Origin: Acanthornis magna
Lineage: Eukaryota > Chordata > Aves > Passeriformes > Acanthizidae
Reading direction: 5' to 3'
NCBI GenBank assembly: GCA_036785705.1
Contig: JAWUZG010000332.1
Span: 2,542,001-2,606,000 of the forward strand
DNA: 64,000 bases
The number at the start of each line of letters is the position of its first letter. The first letter of the stretch is position 1. Below are positions 49,326 through 62,458 of this stretch, in pieces. The notes under the pieces are model-generated. The model searched no databases. It was not told the DNA's origin and saw only the letters and a program-made list of their open reading frames with translations. The position numbers and the translations under genes were made by a program.

Positions 49326-52300
49326 CAGTATCTCTGTTAGCTCTTTACATGTTGGGAAGTTCAAACAGAACTGAGAAATGGAATTTTTAATTGCACCACC
49401 ATTTTTTCCCCCTGTAAACGTATAAATATAATTCTCAGACAACACTCTGCCTTAGCTGCCTGTTACATTGAATTATGCACTCGGATGGAAGATTTTAGGT
49501 ATGCAGTGATAAATAAAAGCCACATGTAAAATCAGCTCACAAGAATTAAATCACATACATAGCTGATGTATGAATCAGTCACACATGGCACTACAGGAGT
49601 CAATGGGGGCCACAGGAATCAAGGAGAGATCTTTGTATTTATTTCAAAAGGCTGTGGATTGGATTCAGGCAGCACGGGCTGTGGCAGTGAGCTTCCTTCT
49701 TCACTGAGGGCAGAGAACACATCCCTGTCTCCCAGTGCAATTCTTCATCTGCATGCAGAAATGTCACCCGGTACTGTCGGACTCGATGATACAAAAATAT
49801 TTTAAAAGTTCTTAAAATGTTTCTATTTAACAGACAAAGCATTATTCCAATCACACAGCATTTCTGCTCACAAGATATCAAATGAGAGTGGCTCAGGTTT
49901 TGCAAAGGTTTCAAATATTTGCATATTTTCAAATAAGCAAAGGCTTCCCATAGTTCACTGACAAATATATAACCCTCCTTCTAAGAATCCTAAATCAGTG
50001 CTGAATTAATATTCTCCTTAAACACAAATTTCAGGGATAACTCTAGCAGACATCTACTGCACAGATGAGTTAGTAGAATACTATTTCATTGATATTTAAA
50101 TGTTAACCATAATGAAGGCAATAAAACATCTATGATAACAGCAATTATTTCAGAACAGAGGAGGCCAAACACTGCAAAGGGCACTAATTGCCAGTGAACT
50201 GTCTGCACTAGAGCCCAGCTGGAGCTGCAGGGATTTAACCCTGCTGCTCTGGCTGCAGAGCACTCAGCTCCCAGGCAGTGGCAACCCTGGAATGGGAACG
50301 TGCTCAGGTAGAGTTGTGCTCTAGAGACATCCTGCAAAGCTTTCCATCATGCACATGATTCCATCCCAGCAAAGACTTTTTAAGAGATGTGTCCTGACAG
50401 GAGTGAACACACAATACAGAGGCATTTTTAGCACATGAAGGGAAAAAATAAATGATGCTGCAGTCATCTGCTGGATGCTCCAAGGTCCCAGCCTCAGACT
50501 GATCCACCCACAATTCAAATCCATAGAAAGAGATTCATAAATACCAGGGAGCTGTGAGAAATAGAAAACTTGCAGAATCTTCTGACTCCTCCAACATCAT
50601 ACGGGGAAACTTATACTCTGCTGAGTTCTCCTCAGCCTTATGCCTCTCACCTCTTCCAGAACCTAACACGTCCCTTGAAAAAGCACTGTCTTCTCATTTA
50701 GAAGTCCTCTCCCTGTAAACTATTCACATCCAAAATGCTGAATCAGGAAACTGGGGTTATAGACAATATTATTTATGCCAGCCAACTCCCCACCTTGGGC
50801 TGTGATCCTTGTCAGATCTTGCAGGGTAAGCAGAAGCAGACTGCAGCAGTGCTGAGGATCCTCCAAGGACTACTTGGGAGATGCATAACGTGAGCTCAGC
50901 AATCTCTGAGGTGGTACATCCTCCAGCCCTGTGAACTGTCAGAGTCCCACCAAATTCAATTTACAGCCCCACAGGAGCTGCTCCCCTAACTCACTGCTCT
51001 GCCAGTCGGCCACACTGGTTAGAGGCACACGTGGAGCTGCCGTCTTCCTGCTGAAGAATAAAGCTGATTTACGGCCCCTACTCATCAGAACTTTCCTAAA
51101 GGAAAGAGTGCTCAGTCTGCAATCCTGTCATGATTTGAAAACAATTACTTATCTCCTTCCTCAAGCTTTTGGTGCAAATTTAATTCCACGCAGTTGCGTT
51201 TTTGTTCTCTTCTGACTTTCTCCAAATTCGTGTACACCACTGCAGTTCCCTGACAAAGAGCTGTTAATTCCAGACTCGATGTAATTACCTTAAAATCACT
51301 AACCTGCAGAAATGACTGTCGTGTCTGTGTTTTTTTCAATAATATTTATGTGTTATTCTTTACACCTTTCTCCAACTTCTTGGATAGGATTGATGAGAGT
51401 CAGAAAAAAATGATACTTCTAATGCTAGAGGAAATCACACAACTTTTATGGCAGAGACTTTGAGAAAAAAGGAAACTACTTAGATTTCAAACCCTACTTT
51501 TAGTACAAGCATTTTATTTTGAAAACTCAGAAACTCTAAGCACCCTTTCAGGTCCCTTGGATTATTTCAGAGAGCAGAAATCCCAAGCTGTCAGGTCAAT
51601 ATTCAAACAATTCTGTAAATCAGACTACATAGAGATTTTGTTTCCCTTACTTAGAATTCAATAAATATAATTAAGAGCATATAAGAAATATCAGAATGCT
51701 TGCCAACATTTTCATCTGAAATAATACTTTCATGACAACATATCCACGTGCTCTATTCTGATTTAGTAACAAAAGGATGTTCTATGTCAGAAAAAGTTAC
51801 ACAACACAACAGAAGTATCTGAAACATCAACTATTTAGTAAAACAGTGACTGTCTTACTGTGTTCCAGTCACACTTCAAGTGGGAAAATAGATTGGGCTT
51901 TTGGGTTGGGCTTTTTCTTAAACCCACAACACTGATGACAACACCACCCAATACACTCCAGCTTAAAAAAAATTCTGGTATCCTAGTTTATCATTGACAA
52001 AAGGAAAAAACACTATGCAGATGTCCATAATTACAAGACATTTTCATAATGTGCATCAGTAGAGTAAAACAGCCCCAGTGAAGCTTTTTGTTTTCAACCC
52101 GACCAGACTCAAAGGAAAGGGGCAGGGGAAGACTGTGGGATGCTGAAGATGCCCTTGGTTACTTGTCAGTAACACACACTGGTTTCCTTTCCCGTTCTAT
52201 TTCTGCAGCTGATTAGCAAAACAGCTAACCAAAGTGAGAAATTTTAATTCAAACTTAATCCAGATTGAGAAAACACTTTTCCCCAAGGCTTGATCCGCAT

Positions 52301-53220
52301 CTCCCATAGTTACTAGAGGCCTGCTGTGCTGGCCATTCAGGTTTTTGATCTACACCAGGCTGCTTTTTGTGTCACATTTGGCTGACCACAGGACAGCACA
52401 GCATTTGCAAAATTCTCAGTCAGAAAGAAATATTCAGATCCATTTACTGATAGGTAAATGGAGAAAGAGATCTGCAAAGGCACCAGCTCATGCGCTAGAT
52501 TATTGCTGGTTTTGAATGCCTTTTATGTTTGGGCACTGTAGATTCTTCACAGGCTTCTCATAGACAGGAATTGATATCAGGAATCCTACAAATTCCAGCC
52601 CTTCTTTGGCAGCACACGCTTCCACGTGGGCTTCACTCTAAGTTAAACAACGATGTTCAGTTCCTTTTCCTACTCAAAACTCTCTGAACACACTGTGAAA
52701 ACGTGGTGCTGCGTTACCTCCCTGTGTGATAAACCTGAATTTTGAAAGTGAGCCACGAAATGGAGCAGCAAAGCCCAGGGGATGGGGCTGGTGGGGCAGG
52801 GCTGTGCCAGGCACTGCAGCGCTGGTAGCACTAACAATCAACATTTCCTTCTGTCTCCTCCAATTACACCCCTGCTCTGTCACAGGCTGTGTGTGTAATC
52901 CCCGTGTTGTGTGGCCACAACACCATGTAATTGGGCCTAATGCAAGATTATTATCCATGTGCATGCAATGGAGAGCTACAAATGGTGTGTCTGCAGGCTC
53001 CTAAGGCTCCCAGGAGTGAATTACTGTCAGATCCCCGATTACTGCTTCTCCCAAACTGCCATGGCTCCCAGCTCCTATCCCCAGTGCAACTATACATCCA
53101 GTAAATGAGACCAGGAAATTTATTCAGACTTAACCAAGGCACCTCCAAGCATAATTAAGCCTCTCATGTTAATAGCTTTTTTTGATAATGTTACTTCTAC
53201 TCAGAAGTGGGTGAAGTGAT

Positions 53221-53222
<2 letters not shown>

Positions 53223-53266
<44 letters not shown>
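53223..53266. repeat. Homopolymer of 44 A
   Basis: Uninterrupted A run on the plus strand, T44 on the SLIT3 sense strand. I see no obvious target-site duplication around it and no recognisable retrogene or poly(A)-tailed element 5' of it. Confidence 0.95.
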
Positions 53267-53268
<2 letters not shown>

Positions 53269-56200
53269 AGGCTGAACAGCTCAGCCTAAGTTGCCAGGGG
53301 AGCTCAGAAGGCAACACCACCCTGTCCCTGGCAGTGCCAGAAAAACAACTTCTCCAAGGCCTCAAAGCTTTGGGGTGCGTCTGTGTGTGTAGTGTTGGCA
53401 AATAAAAACAAGCGAGGGAATCTTTTCCCAGTGCACATGTGGACTGAAACTGTTGAGCCTATGCAAGATTAGACATCAGCATCAGTATTTATGCACAGAC
53501 AGAGGAGGATCTAAGGGTCTGTCTGAAATACAGAGAAGAAACATCAATTTGGGAGACTGCATCAGCAGCATGGTATAGCATGAACAGCGCCAGTACCTTA
53601 GACCTCTGTGTTAGCAGGCTCATATGACTTATTTTTAAACCTCCCTTCACCTCCATAAAAAGCCACTGCAAAGGGAAAAGACATTCTCTGTTCCCTGTAT
53701 TCACAGGAGGGTTAAATAAAGCAGTAACAGGTGTAAATTTCAGAAAGGGGGATTTTCATTAGATACAGGGAAAATGTTTCTTAGAATAAGAACAGGAAAA
53801 ATACAGAAAAGAGTGTTACAGAGTGTGCAGCCATCAGGAGGGAAGCCTGTGATAAAATACTAAATGTATTAGTGAAGAATGGCATAGGATTGCATAGGCC
53901 TGCCCCAGGGAGGGACAGTAGATGACAACTTCTGACCCCCTCCAGCCTTTACACAGCACCCAATATGACTAACAGCAGCAATTCCAAAAACTGAATCTGA
54001 ATCTATATTTAGTGATAAAACCAAAACTTGAATTTTATACAGTGCCATAATTAATGTTTGTAATTAACTTTCAGATTGCAGGGCAAGAGTTGCTGTATTT
54101 CCAATAGCTGTAAAGAGCTATTTTTCACCCAGGTCAGGAGGAATTTGCATTGAATTAAATATTTACTGTTTCCTATGGCCTCTGATGAAAAAGCAAAGTG
54201 GTTTTGGCACTCCATCCCTCAGCACTGAGTGCAGACACCCTCGACTTTCAAGGTTTGCTCGTTAGGTAATGTCCAAAACTCAGCTGCATCTCTCCCAAGC
54301 TGTGCTGAGTCCTGAGTGCCTCTTGTACTCAATTCCTTGATCTCGCCACAGACTGTTTAACTTAAAGCCCACAACTACCATGTGGGCAGATAATGAAAGC
54401 AACTGATGCTGCACTGATTAATCCGTTACTCTGCACTGTTAGAAAACATAATGATCTCACAAGGGGCCTTATTCACTGACACAGAGCAGCAGAGCTCGGA
54501 GCTGACACCTCAAATTAGCAGCACAAGCAAGAACAGCTGGGGGTTTGTCTCAATATTTGTACCCAACTCTAAAATGAGTTGGCACTAGGCAAGTGCTATT
54601 TTTAAGCACAATGTTAGGCCAGGCAAATAATGGTCTAAATAGTCTCCAGGTGACATGAAGAGTCCGCTGAAATAAAAATAACTGGTTGCCAATTTGTGGT
54701 TTCTGTTCTAGTATTAGGCTTTTGACAATGTGTTCACAAATGTTCTCATCACAGCAACATGAGAGGCTCCAGCATCGTTAACTTGGGAAGCTGACATTAG
54801 AAATATGACTATCTCAAGGATACAGAGGAAAGAAAATCTTTGTTTTAGAAATGTATGGAAAAAATAAAGTAAATAAGCTTAGCACAGAATTATGCACAAA
54901 ACTGCCAACAATGTTTACCGCTACAATTGCCTGGTTCTTCCCATTCTCTGTCTAATTTTAATTTGCATATAACTGTCAGATTTTAACTATTTAAGCTTAT
55001 TATAAAGGCCAGATGTTTATGGCAGATTTTTTTTCCCCTTGAAGGAGTGAGATCCCTTTCAAGATCAGGCTTCGGGGAAAGGAGTTATTATAATTACAGA
55101 TTCTTTGTTTAAAATGCCTGTTTTGTCACCTGGCAAGAACCAGGACGATCACATTTGCCCACAGTGATAACTTTAGGGCTTATTAACTTAAGTTCTGTAA
55201 TTGCTGCATTAATTCTCCCCAGAGTCTGTCTGTGCCTTGGCTGGAGTCTCTGGACTGGCAAGCTCAGGAGCTGAGGCTAAGAGCAGGGGAGAAGGAAAAA
55301 GAGGACCTGCAGCTAAGAAAATGCTGGGCAAGATACCCAGCTAAAATGATTGGGACTAGGAATCCGTGAGAATAGGCAAGAGGCCAGAAAAAAACCATAT
55401 GGGCCTGCACATCAAAGGTTTTATTGTCATATGTAAGCATGAGTAAAATTAAGGATTTTGGTGATGTACTGCCAAGCCTTTCTGGTGTTACCTTTAGCCC
55501 TGAATTTATGTTAGACTTGCAGATAAGTATCATTATGCCTGAATTTACTTACTTACACCACATCCAAATAAATAAAATATCCCAAAACAAGATAAAGTAG
55601 AGAAGAGGAAAAGGTAAAATAAAATATAATAAAGGTTATACAGAGAAAGTGGGTACAAATTTAGACTGTGTATTTCATTAGATGTTAAATCAAGAATGTC
55701 ATTCACATGGTCTTATATGAAATGTCTTCTTGCCTCCCCTAAAGGAAGCTGCACTTTCTGTACACAGAAAGACATTGCTATTTGCCCACACGATTAAATC
55801 GACTCTATCAGCTGTACAAAATACATGCACCAGTTGCATCTTCCAATTCTTTCTAACATCTATGCCCAGTGAGAGTTGAAAGAGCTTTTTAGAGAAATTT
55901 CAATAAGCTTTTCAATCTTTTACATGGCACTTTAATTCTAGGCAGAAAATACAAATTCCATTCAGCCTGAATTAAAATATAAAAGCGTTGGTGCAAAGAC
56001 AAGAGAATGCAGGCTGAAATTATTCTGACACCGCTTTATTTTTGAATGAAGGATTCTCCAGTGAGTTATTCTTCTACATTCAAAAATGGTAAATGAAACA
56101 TTGCCTTTACTTTTTATTTTTTTGAATCAAGAAATTTTCTCAGGTCTTTGCCCAAAGGCTACACGATTTTCAGTACACTGCATTGGGAATGCCTGCTGTG

Positions 56201-57459
56201 GCTCTAAGTCCCAATTACATCCAGAATTTTGATTTGGACTAAGAGAAATAAAAGTATTTCTGCGAACACTGAGTAAATGTTCTGCATCTTTAGGGTGGTT
56301 TTGATGTTTCTCTATGGTACCAAATTTCAGGGCTGATATTATTGCCTAGAACCACTGGGAATAAGTCCAACTGTCATAATACCCAGACTAATGTCTGCTG
56401 AAGTCAGAGTAAATCCCATTGCTGATTTCAGCAGGGAGTGAATCTAGTCCCAGCAATCTATTTATTTAGGCACAGATTTTCACAGGAGCCCCAGCAATCA
56501 AAAATATAATTACATTCCATTTAAACTCCCCTAAATTTTGTTTAGTAAATTCATTTGACAATCTCCTGTTCAATGAATTAATACAGTAAATTTACAACAC
56601 AATTATTTTACTTTAATATAAATTCATTGTTAAGTAGATATGGTTTTGTTTTGTTGGTTTTTTTTAGCTACACAGAGATCTCTCACACCAAAAAAGGCTC
56701 TTGGTGTCACCCACCTGCATGCATGTCAGGTACTGAGGTTTATGGATTCTATGCTACTCCTGACAAAATCAATGGAAACAGGACTGGGTTCTCAATGCAT
56801 ACAGAGGTCTGAGAGCCTACCAGAGTGCATTTATGAAAAAGAGGAAAAAGAATCAACAACACGAAGTCAGATTATACAAACCCTAAGTTTGCTGCATCAG
56901 CTCCTCAGCAAAATATAACAATTTCTCAGGTCCCTGCCTAAACTGTTGTTCTGGGTTGGTCCTTTCTGAAGCTGAGCAGCCTTATAAACACAATCCAATT
57001 CAAACTAACACAGGTCAACTCCAAAATCTGAAAGGAGCAAGCAACTTCAGTAATTTGTTCAGGCTGAAGGCTTTTAATGATGGAGATTTCCAAGGTAAAA
57101 TGTTTCAGCATTAAGTCAGCTGAGTGCTACTATTTTCTTACAGGACTTCACCAAAAGACTTTCTAAAGAAATTGATTAACATTGGGCCAGAAAGGAACAG
57201 TATCATTCTTCGAAGCCATGTTTTAATTTGTCCTGTCCTGAGTGCACTGCAGCCTTAATGCTACAGCTTTATGGTAAAAGCCTCTATTCTGACAGCCTTT
57301 CCCCACAATGAGCACAGCCTTTCATACTCATCCCAGGAACAAAAAAAGCCATTCCAAGTGGCAAACAGAAATTAGTTGCCTTTTCCGAGGTAGGGAAAGT
57401 GACAAAAGTGGACTTCTGCATCCATTGTGGGGCTCTGTGGCAATATTCGGTCTCCTTGG

Positions 57460-57560
57460 GATGGTCACTGTGGCCGCCCGTGGCCACCCCAATGCCGCAA
57501 TGCGGCAGCGCCTGCGGGTCTGCGGAACTGCGGGGCCCGCGCTGCCCGCTGGGAACAAAG
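57460..57560. promoter_or_regulatory. Short CpG-rich patch
   Basis: About 14 CpG dinucleotides in about 80-90 bp (GTGGCCGCCCGTGGCC, then GCCGCAATGCGGCAGCGCC and GGGCCCGCGCTGCCC), inside otherwise CpG-poor intron. It is too short for a classic CpG island. It lies 1.2 kb from the larger CpG block at 58.7-59.0 kb. No promoter motif was recognised. Confidence 0.4.
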
Positions 57561-58726
57561 AGGGACAGCCACCAGCCCCACGAGGGACACGGCACTGCTG
57601 GCAGCTCAGCCCAATAGTCACTGTAAAAGGTTTTACCAACACCTTGTAGGAGGCAGGAATGGGAATTCATGGAGAGGGGGCTGCCAGAATCCCTGGGTTC
57701 GATTTTCCCCCAACAGCAGAACTAGCAGGTCCTGGAGGCAAAATAATGCCCCTTATTGCTCTGGCCAGCATAGCCACTCTGATTTCAGTGTCTCAGCTGC
57801 TCCTCAGCTCCCAAGGCCATTGGCATTCCCACTGGGAGAGAGCAGCTGGAAGAGACCTTCCACAGCTCCAGCAAGAGGACAATGAGCATGGTGCGGCACA
57901 GAACCGTACAGGCAGTTCTTGGCTTTGGACGGCAGGCAAAGGAAAACAAGCAAATCTTAAAGAGAGAACACTTCACCTTAACTGCCAGAATTGCCTCCCC
58001 AAAGTGCAAGAGACCGAGAAGGTATTTGTGGAATAATTTTGTATTACAACAGTATGCGATGCCTCTATCTGTAATTCATACATGCTGGAAATTAAGGCTA
58101 ATATTCAGGCTAATATAAATCCACATGAATGAAATAGGGAATGTGTAATACACGCATTCTGTGAATTTAGACTTGCATATATGAACAGTTGTTAAGGAAA
58201 AGTTACATTTATAGAGGAAAGAAATGCTTCGAAAGAACAAAGACTACGCGTACTTCCTAGACAAGGGCAATTACATGTTTCTTGGTGAAGCTGGAAAGGG
58301 ATCTGCTTTCCATCAGGATTTTATTTTAATAAGGCATTAGACAGCGCTCATGTGTATCACACAAGAAAAAGGTCAATATGTTTAAAAATGCCTATCTTTC
58401 CAGTTTTTACGTTTTTCCCAAACTCTACCAGCCCATGAGGAGCAGCAACACCTGCTTATATTCATGCAATACAGCTAAGAAACCATAACAATCTGAATAG
58501 CAAATACTCACAGTGCTTTCTTTGCCTTCAGTCCAATAACAGAAAAAGCGCAAAATGAAACACACACAGAAAAAACTCGACGCACTCATGATCTGTTCGG
58601 GAATATTCTACAAGCGCAAGCAGTAGCTAAATAAAAGGAGTCAATCGCTCTCCACACATGGCTGTTTCTCTGTAATATCTGCATGCACCCAAAGTAAAAT
58701 ATACCTGCCATTGTGGAGGGTCTGTC

Positions 58727-59030
58727 CTACCCGTTTCGGTCTGCGGGCTGGCTGGAGTTCCTCACCTGGCTCCCAACGCCCTTCCCGCGGGCGGGCAGAC
58801 GGGGTGTCTCGCAGACGAGATGGACCCAACCCTTTTAAGACACCACTGGAATTGCCCAAGGAGCCAGTAGGAAGCGTGGGTGCTGCGGCGTGGGCTCCCC
58901 CTCCCCAGAGCCCGCCCAGCCCGCAGCCGCCTCCTGCACCAACGGGGGCTCCTCGCGCCCCCAAAGCGCCGTCGCAGAGATGCTGCATTGCGGCAATTCA
59001 TCCATCGCAGCAGCCAAGGCCAGCGCTCAG
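58727..59030 (-). promoter_or_regulatory. CpG-island-like block with consensus splice donor: candidate internal SLIT3 promoter and first exon
   Basis: By eye there are about 25 CpGs in 300 bp (for example CCCGCGGGCGGGCAGACG and AAAGCGCCGTCGCAG), far above the surrounding intron. On the minus strand the sequence GGGAGCCAG|GTGAGGAAC gives a consensus 5' splice site, with the exon ending at 58766. A minus-strand frame with an ATG at 59001 stays open to that donor (78 codons plus two bases, AG). This matches the phase of the LRR exon at 46935, which begins with T, so splicing would give Ser-Thr-Leu. The predicted leader is arginine-rich and has no evident signal peptide. CpG density is directly visible; promoter function is inference. 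It could instead drive an antisense or non-coding RNA, or be inert. Confidence 0.4.
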
Positions 59031-62000
59031 AGCCATGGATCAGCTCTGCCTCCCCACGCTCCCCTCTCCCAACAAAGCCCTTCTGGTGGCTGACACAACT
59101 CGGGATGCTGGTGGCAAACAGAGACCTTGCCTGGTCTGTGCTGCTGCACCCCTCCAGCACAGCCACCAGCCTGGCTTGCTCCACGCTCTCTTTACCCTCA
59201 AACACACCCCGCTCTGAGCCACAGTCTGGCGCTTGCAGACCAAGAAGCCTCACACCACCCAGCCCTGAGAAGACAAGGGGGATGCATGCAGTTTTAAAAA
59301 GTTAATGGCATGACTGAACATCGTTTCCTTCGTCATTACTTTCAATGGCTCTGTGCTGCCACTGACACTTTTTCAATGGACCAAGCTATTTTCTCAGGTA
59401 CCTAATAAACGCTACAGAGCAACATGGTACATCATAATAAAGGTTTCTGGATGACCTTACAGCATTTTTAGATTTGTTTCTAAGGATGTGCAGATGTCCC
59501 AAGCATGGTCATCCATCACTCATAGACAAAAAACAATGCATTCAGATTATTCACCCCAAAAAAGAAATGTAAGAAATGTAATTTCACTTCAAAAATATTG
59601 AACCAGTTAACAAGAAATTGCTTCATTCATGATAACTTAATTAACATAGAAATTGTGATTATTTGTCTTCAAATGACTTTGACATTGTTTCATGCTTCCA
59701 TCCTTTAAGCAGCTCTCAAATTTTCTTTTTTTCCTAAACCCAAGACTAGATATGCTACGTAAATAAAATCTAATTTATACTAATCTTATTCCTTTCTTTT
59801 AACTTTTAAAAATTATTTTTCTTGATTTAACTGTAATTTAAAAATGCTCTCATCCTCATAAATACTCACACACATATATACCTACATCATATGCATAAAC
59901 TTCTGAACAGCAAGAAAAAAGACACTATTTGATCTTTAGATCAGAAGCAGGTTTTACCATTGCATTTTTTTCCAGGTGCAGATTAGGCATTTACTTCACT
60001 TCCAAGCTAACTATCCTCATATTACTAATTTGATTTCCAATTTATGATAGGCACAATATTATTGTCCCAGCTAAAAATATTGGATAATACCATTAATATG
60101 TAATACATAGTACCCTGGTCCCTGCAGCTGCAGTTTAAGGCAAAACATCTTGCCTGAATTGGGAGCTCAACAATCCTGGCATACACAGCTCCCATCATAG
60201 TTTTACTCTCCTTTTCCAGGCTTCTGAGCCCTCCCTTGTGTAAAGACTGGCCACAGCTCGGAGCCTTTGTCTATGTTGTACTCAGCACAGCAGAGGGACA
60301 AAAGCAACCTCTGAGAAAGACAAACCATTTACCGCCTATCGGTCATAAACAACGCCTTCAGCTGCACACAGGAAAAAGGAAGGGAACAGTCATGTGTTTT
60401 GAAATGTTTTCTGAAATGATCATTTTTCACCATTGTGACTGAGCCCAGAGGAAGCAGGAGTCCCCACACACAGCTCTGGACCCCGAACGGTGTCACAGGA
60501 GGGCTGAGGACATCCTGGGGTGACAGTGACAGCACAGGAACCAGAGGTGCGCAGGCATGCAGCCTCCTCCCCTCCCCAGCCACGGAGGCTGGATTGATGC
60601 CGACAGAGCCACATCCAGCTACCAGAGCATCATCATCCTGCCGCTTTGGGGAGTCACAGAAACAATCTTATGCCAAGTACAGCATGAAATGACTACCCAT
60701 CCATCTTGAACCTGTCACGTTCCCTCAGAATTGTCTCATCACCTCAACTTTATCAGCAAGGGGTTTTATTCCCGTCCTAGTCTTCAGCTCAGCTCTTGGT
60801 TAAGGTGTTGAGCTGCACATCAGCATTAAATACACAGCTGAGTGTCCTCTGGATTAAGTCGTTCACATTCATTTGACTTTCAACAGTCAAAATGCTTGTT
60901 CTACATCTTTTATATTACTGACGAAGAAACTATATTAGTCAAAGGGGAGGGAGGGCAGGTCACAAGATGAGCAGAGCATGCAAATGAAACAATTAATATC
61001 ATGGGAGAGAAGGTCTGCCAGAAATCTCTGTCTCTCCTGGAGTTTTGACTTTGGAATCTCTCGGAGCAGTGACTGCAGCACCAATGAAGGGTTTAAACCA
61101 CACAACGCATAAAACTGGGCTTCCTCAAAAAGGATACTGGTCAGTGATTCATGAAACTAATAATTCTAACCTGGCATTGCTCTTATCTTGGTACATTCTG
61201 CAGCCTTTACAGCTCCAGGCTATTCTTAAAGGGAAAAAACTCTCCGACCTAATGGGGCAGGGAAGGAGAACGAGCACAGTATTCAACTACTACATATGCT
61301 CCAGGAAGGGAAAAATCCATCTTTTCTAAATACGTAACATAATTAGGCATCCAGACCAAGGACTGATAGAAATGTTCATCAATTTGCGAGGACATACCTG
61401 GAATACGGCAGGATTAGCAAAATCATTGATCAATGAATTTATGCAAATATATTCTCCCCATAAAGAGAGAGTTACATTACATCTGTAACAGGCATCAGTG
61501 ATTTTCAGAGACCTTCTCTTGGCCACTCTTATTTTATCTCGGCTGGTCTTTGATATAAAGCCTGTCACCATGGTGCCATCTGGATAGTGTTCCTTTCACC
61601 ATGCTGTACTTCCAGCCTCCCATTTGTAATCTGCTGTACAACAGAGGTTATCTCAGATTTCATTTCCACGTCTCAAGCAGGGACACCAGATCTCCCACGG
61701 ACATGCATCAGCAAATAAAAACATTTCTTATCAAGCAACCATGTAAGCACACCCATTGTCCCTCCTTCAACTCGTTATGCTGATTACGCATCTCCTTTCC
61801 CCAGGGTCCATGGGAAAATTCTACTTTCTGAAAGTTCACCCAAAAAAGGCATTTCTGTGGCTAATCTTATCTCTGACTGATTTATATGACTGAAACATTG
61901 TAGTAACCAAAACCAGGTTCTTCTGGAGCATTTCTCCTTCCCTTACAGACCTACAGCAATACCGGAGGAGGGAAGAATGGGAAGAACATAAACTAAGGGA

Positions 62001-62371
62001 CAGTACAACAAATAACTGAGTAAAGAGAAATGGAAATTCCCATTTGCCCACTGACAGCTCTGCACTCCAAGCACACCATTTCTCAGTTGCCAAACCTACT
62101 GTTGTCCTTCCTCTGGCATAACTTGGTTGTCTGTGAGACAAACTCAACACAGAAAACTGCAGATACTCTTAGAAATGCCCAACTCAAGTTTTTCACCTAA
62201 TTTCACCATGCAGGTACACACTGCAATTAGTCATGCACTGCCAATGGTTACTCCCTTCAGTTTTCTTTTTATTACATGTATTATTTTTACATGTTGACTG
62301 ATGAAATAAGTAAAGATTTTAAATTACTTTTATTAATTTATATACATTTGAGCTAACATACACCCTTGGGT

Positions 62372-62458
62372 AAAAAAACAACCCCAAACAAACCAACAAA
62401 ACAAAACCAAAAAAAACCACCAAAAGCCAAACCACAAAAATGTAAACCAAAACCCCCA
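62372..62458. repeat. A/C-rich low-complexity tract
   Basis: Plus-strand A/C run (AACAACCCCAAACAAACC, AACCAAAAAAAACC, AAACCAAAACCCCC) with the same texture and orientation as the tracts at 2.0 and 7.9 kb. Confidence 0.88.

Noticed and set aside
57284..57885. Frames of 104 to 152 codons on both strands
   Set aside because: High GC lowers stop-codon frequency and opens several frames at once. None resembles a known protein.
58711..59253. Plus-strand 168-codon and minus-strand 163-codon frames over the CpG block as full genes
   Set aside because: Both strands are open because of GC content. The minus frame opens with GTG. Only the short ATG-to-donor part was kept, as a candidate first exon.
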